Positions 25,924-35,310 of a DNA stretch of 64,000 nucleotides are shown in pieces. The stretch lies in contig JAFWLM010000005.1 of assembly GCA_017511045.1 (NCBI GenBank), positions 62,001 to 126,000 on the forward strand, in the 5' to 3' direction. A model generated the notes under the pieces. It worked only from the letters and a program-made list of their open reading frames with translations, was not told the origin of the DNA and did not search any database. A program made the position numbers and the translations under genes. How positions within the stretch are numbered: the first letter of the stretch is position 1; every line of letters begins with the position of its first letter. The DNA comes from Lachnospiraceae bacterium. GTDB lineage: Bacteria; Bacillota; Clostridia; Lachnospirales; Lachnospiraceae.

Positions 25924-27804
25924 CTATTTCTTACGTTTCTTCTTAACTCCAACGGTATACCAGTCTGCCTCAAGTGCTGCAATGACTTCTCCCCGCGCAT
26001 AAAACTCAAGCGCATTGGTATGTTCATCACGGCGAAATCCGTCACTCAAAAACGGACCCGGCTTTTCCGGCCGTTTCAGCACGGTACAGTTTTCCAATGT
26101 GTATTCCATTTCAGATACTAAGCAGCTATAGGAAAGCTCCGGATAAGTGACCAGCAATTTCGGTACAATATCCGTCTTCATTTCCTCATTTGCCTTTTCC
26201 GTCTCTGTTAGCGGGATCTTTAAGTTATTGAAAAAATCCTTCAGATCAAACTTTTTGATCTTCAGAATGTAAGCTTCTGAATTTTTCTTCTTGGTCAGAG
26301 TAACTTTTACCGGGTAACGGTCTTCATACATCTGGCTGATATAGATCGGAAAATCCGCCTTAAGTTCCGTCTGAGCGGGGTCGAGGCCCACGCGGTCTCT
26401 GATAAACTCCAGCGAGCGTTCGATCTTGTCTACAAGATGTGCCTCCACCGGACGGTCAGTCTTCTCCCGTTTTTCTGCGGCATACTGCGCTTCCAGATAG
26501 AAACGGTAAGCATCTTTAGTACCCATTCCATAGATGATACCTTCCATACAGCAGTCTCCCATATGCAGCGCATATTCCGCAAAATGGCAGTCATAGTATT
26601 CCCTGCAGAAATCATAAAGCGCGTTCCGGTAGCCATCGACGAGAAGGTTCAGTCCCATATCAAGGTTCTTTACTGTACCCTGACCATGGATCAGCATATC
26701 TGCTGCCATATAGATCGATTCATCGATCCCGTCCAGAACACCATAGGAAAAGAATTGAAATGCTTTGTCATACTGCGGGATCCCGTTGTTTGTATGTCCG
26801 TGGTAATAAATATAGCCCAGCGCATTCGCTGCAAAGGCATCCCCGGTCTTATCATAGAGTTCCTGCATATACATCCTTGCAAGTTCCCAGTTCTGGCGGT
26901 ATGCAATACCGCCTTCCAAGTATCCCCAGGCAAGGATCCGGATCGCCTGAATATCCCCTTCCCGGTAAAGGCGTCTTACAAACTCACGATACAGTGCCAG
27001 AGCCTCAGGTGTCGCACCTTCCAGGTCCTTATCGGATTCGTATGCCCCGATCACATGTTTCATCTGTGAATTACTGTAGACCCATTGGCCCTGCGGTTTT
27101 CCTGCATCGAGCTGATATGCTGTAATGCGGCTGATGATGTCAGAGCATACAGCAAAATAGGCAGAGCTCTCGATCCCGTCATTATCCTTTGGATCGATCA
27201 CCCAATTCGGCTCATCCTGAAAACGGATCATATACTGTTCGCTGTCTTCTTTTGTACCGAGGCGTTCTTCCAGCCTCCAGTACAGTTTTTCAGTCAGTCC
27301 GTAGACAGTGGAAAAGATCTCATTTTCGTCCTTTGGGAAATCTGAGAAAACATTCTCATCATAATGATCTTTAATATTCAGGCTGTCATAGAAAACATTG
27401 ATGATCAGCCAGAACCACTGCTTAAAGACCGGCAGCGGAACTTCGTTTTTATTGATATTCGCCAGAGCTTCCTTAATATCATCTGACTTCATCGTATAGC
27501 GGCGTTCTGCTTTTAAATTAAACGGAGGATACACCTGCTCTGCAAAATCAGAATAGCTGAGCTCTCCACGCGCAACCTGGCGGAGCTGTTTTTGGGAAAG
27601 GACATAAGGAGGAAGAAGCTCTAAAGCCTCTTCGCTCATATTCAGCATCGCACCCGGCTGCCGCTCAGATGCTTCTGAAAGAGGGGACTCAAATCCTGAA
27701 AGGATCAGGCCGTACTCCCCGCTCTTTTTGCGGCTTACAACTTTCGCGCATTTGCCTTCATACTCTCCGTATTTAATTCTTACCCAATCGTTAAAGTTCA
27801 GCAT
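25924..27804 (-). CDS. Conserved hypothetical protein with N-terminal KOW-like segment and Sel1-like repeats
   Basis: 626 residues, no signal peptide or membrane helix. Residues 5-45 (DWVRIKYGEYEGKCAKVV...) look like a KOW/SH3-like nucleic-acid or ribosome-binding element. The middle, about 275-470, carries alpha-helical repeats of the Sel1/TPR type (ALGYIYYHGHTNNG, AADMLIHGQG, MEGIIYGMG). The C-terminus is lysine-rich (KKKRKK). I do not recognise a named family. It is 10 nt from the typA start side and 2 nt from the MATE gene, so it is transcribed with typA. A ribosome-linked or scaffold role is a guess from the KOW-like start and typA linkage. Confidence 0.7.
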   Translation of the reverse strand: MLNFNDWVRIKYGEYEGKCAKVVSRKKSGEYGLILSGFESPLSEASERQPGAMLNMSEEALELLPPYVLSQKQLRQVARGELSYSDFAEQVYPPFNLKAERRYTMKSDDIKEALANINKNEVPLPVFKQWFWLIINVFYDSLNIKDHYDENVFSDFPKDENEIFSTVYGLTEKLYWRLEERLGTKEDSEQYMIRFQDEPNWVIDPKDNDGIESSAYFAVCSDIISRITAYQLDAGKPQGQWVYSNSQMKHVIGAYESDKDLEGATPEALALYREFVRRLYREGDIQAIRILAWGYLEGGIAYRQNWELARMYMQELYDKTGDAFAANALGYIYYHGHTNNGIPQYDKAFQFFSYGVLDGIDESIYMAADMLIHGQGTVKNLDMGLNLLVDGYRNALYDFCREYYDCHFAEYALHMGDCCMEGIIYGMGTKDAYRFYLEAQYAAEKREKTDRPVEAHLVDKIERSLEFIRDRVGLDPAQTELKADFPIYISQMYEDRYPVKVTLTKKKNSEAYILKIKKFDLKDFFNNLKIPLTETEKANEEMKTDIVPKLLVTYPELSYSCLVSEMEYTLENCTVLKRPEKPGPFLSDGFRRDEHTNALEFYARGEVIAALEADWYTVGVKKKRKK

Positions 27805-27813
27805 AAAACAAAC

Positions 27814-29637
27814 TTATTTCTGGTTCGCACGCTTTCTGAGTCTGGAATCTAAGATCTTCTTTCTGATCCTCAGTGACTTCGGTGTAACTTCAAGCAATTC
27901 ATCGGTGTCGATAAATTCAAGCGCCTGCTCAAGGCTCAGTTTTTTCGGCGGAGTCAGTTTGAGCGCTTCATCTGCACTGGAGGATCTGGTATTGGTCAGA
28001 TGTTTCGTTTTGCAGACGTTCAGCTCAATATCATCCGTCTTTCCGTTTTCTCCGATGACCATGCCCGCATAGACTTTCTCTCCCGGTCCGATAAAGAGCG
28101 AACCGCGGTCCTGTGCAGCAAAGAGTCCGTAAGTCACGGCTTCCCCTGCTTCAAAGGCGATCAGCGAGCCCTGATTTCTGTAAGCAATATCCCCTTTGTA
28201 AGGCTCATAGCCATCAAAGATCGTATTTAAAATACCGGTTCCTTTGGTCGAAGTAAGGAACTTTCCGTGGAAGCCGATCAGACCTCTTGCAGGAATGGAA
28301 AACTCCAGTCTGACACTGCCGTCCGATAAGGTGGACATATTTAAAAGATTTCCTTTTCTTTCTGCAAGCATGCTGATGATCGAGCCGGAAAACTCTTCCG
28401 GAACATCTATGACTGCCTGCTCCATCGGCTCTAATTTCTTTCCGTTTTCATCCGTCTTATAGATGACCTCTGCTTTGCTGACCGCAAACTCATAGCCTTC
28501 ACGGCGCATGTTTTCGATCAGGACGGAAAGGTGAAGTTCACCTCTTCCGGAGACTTTGAAGGTGTCGGTGTTTTCTGTATCTTCCACGCGAAGAGAGACA
28601 TCGGTATTCAGTTCGCGGTACAGCCTTTCGCGGATCTGTCTGGAAGTGCACCACTTGCCTTCCTGTCCCGCAAGCGGGCTGTCATTAACAATAAAGTTCA
28701 TGGAGATCGTAGGCTCGGAGATCTTCTGGAATGGAATTGCTTCCATGTCTTCCGCGCAGATCGTATCTCCGATCTGAAGATCCGCGATTCCGGACAGCGC
28801 AACGATGTGTCCGACCTGTGCCTCTTTTACATCCACTTTATCCAGACCGCTGAACTCATACAGCTTTGTGATCTTTACCTTTTCATGTGTATCGGGATCA
28901 TGGGCATTCAGACGGAGAAGCTCCTGTCCGACGCTGATCGTTCCGTTATCTACTTTTCCAACACCGATACGTCCGACATACTCATTGTAGTCGATCGTTG
29001 AGATCATGACCTGCGTTCCTTTATCCGGATCACCTTCCGGAGCAGGAATGCTTTCCAGGATCGTATCGAAAAGCGGTTTTAAGTCTTTATGTTCATCACC
29101 CAGATCTTTGATCGCATATCCATGTTTTGCGGACGCAAATACGATCGGCGCATCAAGCTGTTTATCCGACGCGTCAAGATCCATCATCAGTTCTAAGACT
29201 TCATCGATCACCTTTTCCGGACGTGCTTCCGGACGATCGATCTTATTGATGCAGACAATGACATCAAGGTCTAAGTCCAGCGCTTTGCGAAGTACGAACT
29301 TTGTCTGCGGCATGGTCCCTTCAAATGCATCGACTAAAAGGATAACGCCGTTTACCATTTTCAGGACACGCTCAACTTCTCCTCCGAAATCTGCATGGCC
29401 CGGAGTATCTACGATATTGATCTTTACGCCCTGATATTCGATCGCGGTGTTCTTCGAGAGGATCGTAATACCACGTTCTCTTTCGAGATCATTCGAGTCC
29501 ATGACTCTCTCCTGAACTTCCTGGCCCTCACGGAACACGCCGCTCTGTGCCAGCATTGCATCTACGAGCGTTGTTTTACCATGATCGACATGTGCGATGA
29601 TTGCAATATTTCTGATATTTTCCTGTTTGATCGTCAT
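27814..29637 (-). CDS. typA: Ribosome-associated translational GTPase TypA/BipA
   Basis: 607 residues from the ATG at 29637. The GTPase motifs are AHVDHGKTTL (G1), RGITI (G2), DTPGHADFGGEV (G3) and NKIDRPEARP (G4). EF-G-like domains II and III and the TypA-specific C-terminal domain (ARGLIGFHGKFLT, GTGILN) follow. TypA binds the 30S subunit or 70S ribosome and aids growth and 50S assembly under stress or cold. An in-frame ATG 15 codons upstream is less likely because the conserved protein begins MTIKQENIRN. It has its own promoter facing away from tRNA-Val. Confidence 0.97.
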   Translation of the reverse strand: MTIKQENIRNIAIIAHVDHGKTTLVDAMLAQSGVFREGQEVQERVMDSNDLERERGITILSKNTAIEYQGVKINIVDTPGHADFGGEVERVLKMVNGVILLVDAFEGTMPQTKFVLRKALDLDLDVIVCINKIDRPEARPEKVIDEVLELMMDLDASDKQLDAPIVFASAKHGYAIKDLGDEHKDLKPLFDTILESIPAPEGDPDKGTQVMISTIDYNEYVGRIGVGKVDNGTISVGQELLRLNAHDPDTHEKVKITKLYEFSGLDKVDVKEAQVGHIVALSGIADLQIGDTICAEDMEAIPFQKISEPTISMNFIVNDSPLAGQEGKWCTSRQIRERLYRELNTDVSLRVEDTENTDTFKVSGRGELHLSVLIENMRREGYEFAVSKAEVIYKTDENGKKLEPMEQAVIDVPEEFSGSIISMLAERKGNLLNMSTLSDGSVRLEFSIPARGLIGFHGKFLTSTKGTGILNTIFDGYEPYKGDIAYRNQGSLIAFEAGEAVTYGLFAAQDRGSLFIGPGEKVYAGMVIGENGKTDDIELNVCKTKHLTNTRSSSADEALKLTPPKKLSLEQALEFIDTDELLEVTPKSLRIRKKILDSRLRKRANQK

Positions 29638-29713
29638 AAAATCACTGCCTCTGTTTTTTTGTTGATTTTGTGTGCTTTTCACCGATTTTTTTGTGAGTGT
29701 TGCACGATTTTTA

Positions 29714-29742
29714 ATTTTACTATTTTTTACTATGAATGTAAA
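29714..29742 (-). promoter_or_regulatory. Probable promoter of typA
   Basis: Minus-strand TTTACA, 17 nt, TAAAAT (five of six at each element). It gives a leader of about 70 nt to the typA ATG. It lies 9 nt from the -35 of the divergent tRNA-Val promoter. Confidence 0.6.
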
Positions 29743-29750
29743 TATTTTAC

Positions 29751-29779
29751 TTGCATTTCCTCGCAGAGATTTATATACT
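29751..29779 (+). promoter_or_regulatory. Probable promoter of tRNA-Val
   Basis: TTGCAT, 17 nt, TATACT, ending 13 nt before the mature tRNA 5' end. The -10 matches five of six bases. Confidence 0.6.
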
Positions 29780-29792
29780 AGACAGTACCTGC

Positions 29793-29865
29793 GGGCACTT
29801 AGCGCAGCTGGGAGCGCACATCCTTGACGTGGATGGGGTCAGGGGTTCGAGTCCCTTAGTGCCCA
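29793..29865 (+). tRNA. tRNA-Val (anticodon GAC)
   Basis: Full cloverleaf: acceptor GGGCACT / AGTGCCC with discriminator A; D-arm GCGC-AGCTGGGA-GCGC; anticodon stem CATCC / GGATG around loop TTGACGT, giving anticodon GAC for GUC/GUU valine codons; T-arm AGGGG-TTCGAGT-CCCTT. The CCA end is not encoded (ACGG follows), so it needs CCA-adding enzyme. A terminator hairpin follows 10 nt later. Confidence 0.95.
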
Positions 29866-29874
29866 CGGAAGGTG

Positions 29875-29909
29875 AAACCCCTGAGGATACTTTCTTCTCA
29901 GGGGTTTTT
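29875..29909 (+). terminator. Rho-independent terminator after tRNA-Val
   Basis: An 11-bp stem AAACCCCTGAG / CTCAGGGGTTT with an 11-nt loop, running into TTTTT. It closes the tRNA transcript before the ribU-like gene. Confidence 0.9.
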
Positions 29910-29955
29910 CTGTGAAAGACTCCCTGCGTAAAAACGTTAAAAGAGGAAAACCATT

Positions 29956-30639
29956 ATGGATTCAACAACAAACAAATCAAAATTCGGAATTAAAGAGATC
30001 GCCTGCATCGGCATGCTTACAGCCTTAGCCTACGCAGTCATGGCACTGTCAAAGCTGATCCCGATCAATGTTGCGGGCTTTCTGACCTTCGACTTAAAAG
30101 ACGTGATCATTGCAATCTGCGGATTCATGTTCGGACCACTTCCGGCGGTGATTGTTTCAGTTATTGTGTCCCTCATCGAGATGGTCACGATCAGCACGAC
30201 AGGTCCGATCGGAATGTTAATGAACATCATCTCTACCTGCGCCTTTGTGGTACCTGCAGCGATTTTCTACAGATCGAAAAGGAAATTCTCGCGGGCAGTG
30301 GTTGGGCTGATCTTAGGAATCGTCTGCATGGCGATCATCATGATCCTTTGGAACTGGCTGATCACACCACTGTACATGGGAGTTCCCCGCGAAGAGGTCG
30401 TTTCGATGCTTCTTCCGGTATTTCTTCCGTTCAATCTGATCAAGGGGGCCATTAATGCCGCACTGACCTTACTTCTTTATAACCCGATCGTTACAGCGCT
30501 CAGAAAAGCAAATCTGGTGGCGAAGAGTTCTTCTACTTCGGAAAAGAAAAAAGGACTTTCCTTAGGTGTTACTCTGATTTCACTGTTTATCCTTGTTTCT
30601 CTGGTTTTAGTTGTCCTGGTCTGGACAGGAATCATCTAA
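29956..30639 (+). CDS. ECF transporter S component, RibU-like (riboflavin uptake)
   Basis: 227 residues, six membrane helices. The substrate-binding protein of an energy-coupling-factor importer is recognised by the N-terminal IACIGMLTALAYAVMAL segment that contacts EcfT, by LTFDLKDVIIAICGFMFGP near residue 43 and by TGPIGMLMNIISTCAFVVPAA near 78. This combination is characteristic of RibU-like riboflavin carriers. The C-terminal tail after residue 190 has an extra helix. No FMN riboswitch was found in the 45-nt gap after the terminator. An AGAGGA site precedes the ATG. Specificity for riboflavin is by family pattern; other vitamin precursors are possible. Confidence 0.82.
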   Translation: MDSTTNKSKFGIKEIACIGMLTALAYAVMALSKLIPINVAGFLTFDLKDVIIAICGFMFGPLPAVIVSVIVSLIEMVTISTTGPIGMLMNIISTCAFVVPAAIFYRSKRKFSRAVVGLILGIVCMAIIMILWNWLITPLYMGVPREEVVSMLLPVFLPFNLIKGAINAALTLLLYNPIVTALRKANLVAKSSSTSEKKKGLSLGVTLISLFILVSLVLVVLVWTGII

Positions 30640-30672
30640 AGCAGACACAAAAACATTCGATTTATCAAAAAT

Positions 30673-30703
30673 GCCACTCCCTTTCATAGTCAAAAGGAGT
30701 GGC
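30673..30703. terminator. Bidirectional terminator between convergent genes
   Basis: An 8-bp perfect stem GCCACTCC / GGAGTGGC, extended by T/A pairs, with TTTTCTTTT on the plus side and ATTTTTGAT on the minus side. It lies between the ribU-like stop (30639) and the GNAT stop (30730). Confidence 0.85.
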
Positions 30704-30729
30704 TTTTCTTTTGTTATGTCAGTTTTAGT

Positions 30730-31179
30730 TTAGTGACAGCAGGTATGGAACGAGTCGATCTTTGCAGTTAGGAAACGATCATCTTCTTCACAGGGGACAA
30801 AGAACATTTTCTTAAAAAAGTGTTCTGCTTCTTCTGTCTGAACCAGTTCTTTCTCCACATAGACTTTGTCTGCTCCGCACTGATTCACTTTATCAACCAG
30901 CGTCCGGAGGGCAAATTCTCCATAACCGTTGCGGCGAAACTCTTCCCTGATCCCTACAAAGTCAATGCTGAAGCGGAAGGCATCTAGATCAAAGTTCAAT
31001 CTGCCGCAGCCAATCAAAACGCCTTCATCCGCTGCGTCCGCCTCCAGACTTACCAGGATATTGATCGCATCCGGATCTTTCTCATCTCCCCCGACAGAAA
31101 AGATCTCTTCGCGCATTTTCAGAACTTCGTTCAGATCTTCTCCCTGATTGATATACTTTCCGTGAATCATTAACTCCAT
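30730..31179 (-). CDS. GNAT family N-acetyltransferase
   Basis: 149 residues with a GNAT fold. IDFVGIREEFRRNGYGEFALRTL near residue 75 is motif A, with the RRNGYG loop binding the pyrophosphate of acetyl-CoA, and an EAEHFFKKMFF motif-B helix follows. The family acetylates amines of small molecules or proteins, and the substrate here is unknown. The ATG has AAGGA 7 nt upstream. It ends CHTCCH-type (HTCCH), an unusual Cys/His tail. Confidence 0.8.
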   Translation of the reverse strand: MELMIHGKYINQGEDLNEVLKMREEIFSVGGDEKDPDAINILVSLEADAADEGVLIGCGRLNFDLDAFRFSIDFVGIREEFRRNGYGEFALRTLVDKVNQCGADKVYVEKELVQTEEAEHFFKKMFFVPCEEDDRFLTAKIDSFHTCCH

Positions 31180-31222
31180 GATTATTTCCTTCTTTGAAAA
31201 CTTTTCTGCTCTTTCGGCAGGA

Positions 31223-31738
31223 TCACGCTTCCAGTTTTTTTGTCAGGTACTCTATCGTGCTTACTGTAGTTCCATCGATCAGAAATACCAGCTTCATTTC
31301 TCCTTTTTCATAGATCAGCCGCTGATCATCTTCTGAGGTCGGCTCACCATAGATCTCTTTCACGTTATCTACGCTGTCTCCGATCGATGCACCTTCCGGA
31401 GTCGAGATCGTATCATCCGTAAAAATGACATCAGAGATATAGTCGATTCCGTCAAACTGATAGGTATCAATTCGGAATCCACTGTAGGTGTAAACTTTAT
31501 CCAGATCGCCGATTGCACAGCTTTCAGATTCAAAATAGGAGATCGGCTCTCCGAGAGCATCTTCGATCTTAGACATTTCGGAATCGATCTCTACTTTCGT
31601 ACCTTTTGTTTCGAACAGATATCCGCCTGCAGCTTTTCCACCCTGGCCCGCATCTCCTGTGATCTGCTTTTCTCCGCCGCAGGCACAAAGAACAACTGCT
31701 GTCATAACTGCAATGAACATTACTATAATCTTTTTCAT
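31223..31738 (-). CDS. Putative lipoprotein
   Basis: 171 residues with a lipoprotein signal peptide: MKK, hydrophobic core, then the lipobox VLCAC with Cys20 as the likely lipidated residue. The mature part has two similar segments, SKIEDALGEPISYFE and DNVKEIYGEPTSEDD, resembling small beta-rich SmpA/OmlA-type repeats. Function unknown. TATAAT is present about 40 nt upstream of the ATG but the -35 is poor. It lies downstream of the transglutaminase gene in the same direction, separated by 118 nt. Confidence 0.75.
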   Translation of the reverse strand: MKKIIVMFIAVMTAVVLCACGGEKQITGDAGQGGKAAGGYLFETKGTKVEIDSEMSKIEDALGEPISYFESESCAIGDLDKVYTYSGFRIDTYQFDGIDYISDVIFTDDTISTPEGASIGDSVDNVKEIYGEPTSEDDQRLIYEKGEMKLVFLIDGTTVSTIEYLTKKLEA

Positions 31739-31855
31739 GATGTCTACCTCTACCTCTTAATTCAACTGCCCCATTATAAACGAATATCTCTCAGAATGGA
31801 ACCTGTAAATCAGGCAGTTTCCCGCGAAGTGTGTACCTGTCAAAATACTGCTGTT

Positions 31856-33370
31856 CTACGGGATCGGCGGATACTGCGAAGGATCGTAGCTATACCTTCC
31901 GTCATTGACCTCCATCAATTGGGCAGTGGTCCACAGGCAGACACGCTCAGGAACATATTCATTGGAGCAGGTATCATAATGATACCATCCATGACCATCC
32001 TCAACATCGACCAGATTCCAGTAATGCTCCCTGATTGGCCGGTTATAATAGCAGATATCCATATTTTTAATTCCGGCTCTGGTCAGCATTGCCTTTGCGA
32101 TCGCATAGTAGGAATAGCAGTCTCCCTGTCCCAGATCCAGCATTGTGTTTGCTGCTAAAACATAGTTGCTTTTATCGGAATCATTCACAAAGATGAAACT
32201 GTCTTTAATATAACGGAAGATCGCTTCTGCTTTTTCTCTTTGTGTCATATTGTCATTAATAATTTCTGCTAAGATCGCATCGACCCTGCTGAAAAGAGCT
32301 TCCTCATCCGCCGTTTTCTTTGCGACCGTAAGGGTGATCTCTACAGAAGAGGAATTCCCGCTTTCATCAGTCGCCGTATATACGACCGGATAGCTGCCTT
32401 CAGCGTCCGGATTCACTTTGGACGTATCGATCTTCAGATCATACGCCCCGCTGTTGTCTGTGACCGTCACATGCGTCTTATAGCGGATGCTCTCTCCCAG
32501 AAAAGAGGTAAAACTCTCTGAAAGTGTGAACACCGGCGCCTGGGTGTCTGCGATACAGATCTTTGCCGGATACGCGGTCCCCTGATACATCACTTCAATA
32601 TCATTCTCCCGGGCGGTATTGAAGTCAATTGCGCTCAGGTCGGAAACAATATAAGTCTCTTCTTCATTAATCTCTTCATCTGTTACAAAGCTGTGAATAT
32701 CCGGCGCAGCAGCTCCTGCTTCCAGATTTACCCGGTAAATGATCGGAAGAAGAAACAGCGTCGCCTTTTTTTCTGTGGTGTTTCCTGCTGTATCTGAAGC
32801 AAGGATAGAAAGTTCCTGTTTTTCTCCGATCAGGGATGCATCCGGAGCTTTCCCGTAATCCACGGTCACATCCGTAAGGTCTTCCGCAGATTCAACAAAA
32901 GAAGATACCTCATAGCTGTCTGTTATACCCGCGATAAGATCTTTGACCTCCAGCTCCGGCGGCGTTGTATCCTCGATCGTCAGTTTGCAATGATACTGAA
33001 ACAGGCCGTTTTTGATCTGCAATTGATAGATTCCCGGAACGTCCGGATCAAACTTCTCACTGTCTTTAGTAAATGCTGCATTCGGGAAATGAAACCTCAG
33101 GAAATCCTTCACCGTGGCCTTCGTTCCGGCTTCCATCCGGGCGGAAGAATAGACCGGAAAGATCAAAAGGATCGCGACAATGACAAGCAAAAGAGCCAAT
33201 AAGGCCATAGACAGACGAAAGATGAGCTGTCTTGACCTTTTCTTTCTCCGGCGTTCCTGTCGTTCATGAAGGGCCGCTTCCCGTTCTTTAGCGGCAAGAT
33301 CATTTGCCCTCATATAGTTAACGACCTTCTGCCTGTCTATTTTTTTCTGAATGGAACGGTCTCGTTTCAC
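31856..33370 (-). CDS. Membrane-anchored transglutaminase-like protein with Ig-like repeats
   Basis: 504 residues. A charged cytoplasmic N-terminus (about 45 residues, RRRKKRSR) is followed by one membrane helix (46-70), so the rest lies outside. Two to three Ig-like/HYR-type beta domains follow; TTPPELEV, DTAGNTTEK, DTQAPVF and DESGNSSSVE mark the repeat edges. The C-terminal transglutaminase-like domain has the triad Cys418 (GQGDCYSYY), His449 (EHYWNLV) and Asp466 (YHYDTC). Such enzymes act as cell-surface proteases or cross-linkers. It starts 20 nt from the asnB stop and may be co-transcribed with it. Confidence 0.85.
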   Translation of the reverse strand: MKRDRSIQKKIDRQKVVNYMRANDLAAKEREAALHERQERRRKKRSRQLIFRLSMALLALLLVIVAILLIFPVYSSARMEAGTKATVKDFLRFHFPNAAFTKDSEKFDPDVPGIYQLQIKNGLFQYHCKLTIEDTTPPELEVKDLIAGITDSYEVSSFVESAEDLTDVTVDYGKAPDASLIGEKQELSILASDTAGNTTEKKATLFLLPIIYRVNLEAGAAAPDIHSFVTDEEINEEETYIVSDLSAIDFNTARENDIEVMYQGTAYPAKICIADTQAPVFTLSESFTSFLGESIRYKTHVTVTDNSGAYDLKIDTSKVNPDAEGSYPVVYTATDESGNSSSVEITLTVAKKTADEEALFSRVDAILAEIINDNMTQREKAEAIFRYIKDSFIFVNDSDKSNYVLAANTMLDLGQGDCYSYYAIAKAMLTRAGIKNMDICYYNRPIREHYWNLVDVEDGHGWYHYDTCSNEYVPERVCLWTTAQLMEVNDGRYSYDPSQYPPIP

Positions 33371-33390
33371 TGTTTCTTATCCTGTACCTT

Positions 33391-35229
33391 TTATACCGTG
33401 AGATGATAGGTTTCGCAAAGCATGCTGACGGTTAATGCAATCAGCAGATAATCAATCTCATACGCACCCATCAGTTTGAAATCATCCTGCAGATACAGTT
33501 CTTTCATCTCATGGATCTTCTCCATATCAAAAATGTCATATTTGCGGATCAGCTCATCTGACAGGAAGTCATTTTTTCTTACTTTCTTTATCATGGATGA
33601 CATGCCCGGTGCCTGGAACGGAAACTTCCTGCGTTTTAAGATCTCATCCGGAACGATGCCTTCACCGGCCTTCTTTAAAATATACTTTTCATTTGCTCCG
33701 TTGAGTTTATATTTATCCGGCATACGGAAAACAAACTCCAGGAGTTCCTTATCCAGAAACGGGTGTCTTCCTTCTACGGAATGCGAAAAGATCATACGGT
33801 CTCCGTGCTCTCCCAGGAGATGGTCCGCAAGCCGCAGTTTTGCATCAATATAGGATCTGCGTTTTGCATCTGACAGACCTTCCAGACGTTTGACATTGAC
33901 CGGACTTTCGGCAATCGCAGAAAACTCTTCCATGCTGCTGCGCATACGCTCTGAGTAGATCGATCTGTGGATCTCTCTAATCTTAAGGTGATCCCGCTCA
34001 AAACGGAAGTACGGATCGCCCCAAAGCCGTTCGTTGACTTCGCATTCCTCTTTTGTCATCTGTCCCCTCTGCATCTTTCGGAACTGATCTACCGTATATC
34101 CGATATATCCGCAGAAAAACTCATCCGATCCCTGCCCTGTAAGCACGGCTTTCGCGGGAGATCCGCTGACCAGTCCGGAAAGCAGATAGGCTGCCACATC
34201 ATAGCTTTCTTTCACGGCACTTTCAGCATGATAGATCACAGACGGAAGATTCTCCCACAATTCCTTTTCCGTGATCCTGACATGATAATGCGTGGAATTT
34301 ACACAATCTTTAATGATCTGCTGGAAGCGGCTTTCATCCAGATCACCGTCACCGATCTCCGCGGAAAAGGAATAATGGCTGTCCAGCAGATACTTCCCGA
34401 CAAAGCAGGCAACAAGGGAACTGTCCAGACCGCCGGAAATGTAAAACCCGATCGGGACATCTGCGATCAGCCTTCTGGAGATCGCTTTTTTCAGGAGTTC
34501 TCTTAAGGTCTCAACATAATACTCTTCGCCGAGATCTTCGCTCTCGACCGGATAAATGATATCCCAGTATTCAATATCCTCCACTTTCTCCGGGCTGCAT
34601 ACGAGCATATGGCCGGGTCTCAGGGAATAAATATCTTTGAAAAAGGTCTGCGGAGAGATCGCGCCGCCCGGATAGTTCATAAGCTGATCGACCGCTTTCA
34701 TATTCAGTTTTCTCGTCATATCCGGGTATTCCAGGATCGCCTTCACTTCCGACGCAAAGATCATCCTTCCGTCAAAGCGGGAATAAAACAGCGGGCTGAT
34801 CCCGACATAGTCGCGCACTAAGATGAGTTCCTCTTTTCTGCTGTCATAAATGGCGACTGCAAACTGTCCGTTTAAAAGTTTTGGGAAATCCAAGCCGTAT
34901 TCTTCATACAGATGAACAACAACTTCCGTGTCTGTTTCTGAACGGAAAGCATGTCCCTTTAAGAGCAGTTCTTTCTTTAATTCCTGATAATTAAAGATTT
35001 CTCCATTGCAGATCGAGGTGATGCTTCCATCCTCGTTTTGAAAAGGCTGCATACCACCTGAAAGATCAATGAAACTAAGACGGTTAAATCCGAGTGCAAC
35101 ATTATCCTGCACAAAGCGGTTCTGTCCGTCCGGACCGCGATGTTTGATCTTTTCGAGCATCTTATCAATGATCGGGGATTCTATTCTATTTGTGTTTTGA
35201 ATATTATAAATGCCGCAGATTCCGCACAT
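33391..35229 (-). CDS. asnB: Glutamine-hydrolysing asparagine synthase
   Basis: 612 residues. MCGICGIYN gives the class II glutamine amidotransferase nucleophile Cys2, followed by RHRGPDGQN and SICNGEIFNYQEL. The synthetase domain has the PP-loop FYISGGLDSSLVA near residue 262 and LTGQGSDEFFCGY near 375. It makes asparagine from aspartate, ATP and glutamine; some members instead amidate cell-wall or surface glycan carboxylates. Its position between a Dlt-like module and a surface transglutaminase makes that alternative worth keeping. An extended -10 (TGATATGAT, 35254-35262) precedes it, with no good -35. Confidence 0.9.
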   Translation of the reverse strand: MCGICGIYNIQNTNRIESPIIDKMLEKIKHRGPDGQNRFVQDNVALGFNRLSFIDLSGGMQPFQNEDGSITSICNGEIFNYQELKKELLLKGHAFRSETDTEVVVHLYEEYGLDFPKLLNGQFAVAIYDSRKEELILVRDYVGISPLFYSRFDGRMIFASEVKAILEYPDMTRKLNMKAVDQLMNYPGGAISPQTFFKDIYSLRPGHMLVCSPEKVEDIEYWDIIYPVESEDLGEEYYVETLRELLKKAISRRLIADVPIGFYISGGLDSSLVACFVGKYLLDSHYSFSAEIGDGDLDESRFQQIIKDCVNSTHYHVRITEKELWENLPSVIYHAESAVKESYDVAAYLLSGLVSGSPAKAVLTGQGSDEFFCGYIGYTVDQFRKMQRGQMTKEECEVNERLWGDPYFRFERDHLKIREIHRSIYSERMRSSMEEFSAIAESPVNVKRLEGLSDAKRRSYIDAKLRLADHLLGEHGDRMIFSHSVEGRHPFLDKELLEFVFRMPDKYKLNGANEKYILKKAGEGIVPDEILKRRKFPFQAPGMSSMIKKVRKNDFLSDELIRKYDIFDMEKIHEMKELYLQDDFKLMGAYEIDYLLIALTVSMLCETYHLTV

Positions 35230-35310
35230 AGGATCATCCTTCAGTTTTTTTCTATCATATCACCGGCAGAGGAATACTTGTATTTCTTTTTTAGTTACCG
35301 GACACACCGG

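Noticed and set aside
29910..29955. FMN riboswitch before the RibU-like gene
   Set aside because: Only 46 nt lie between the tRNA terminator and the ATG, far too short, and no RFN-element motif is present.
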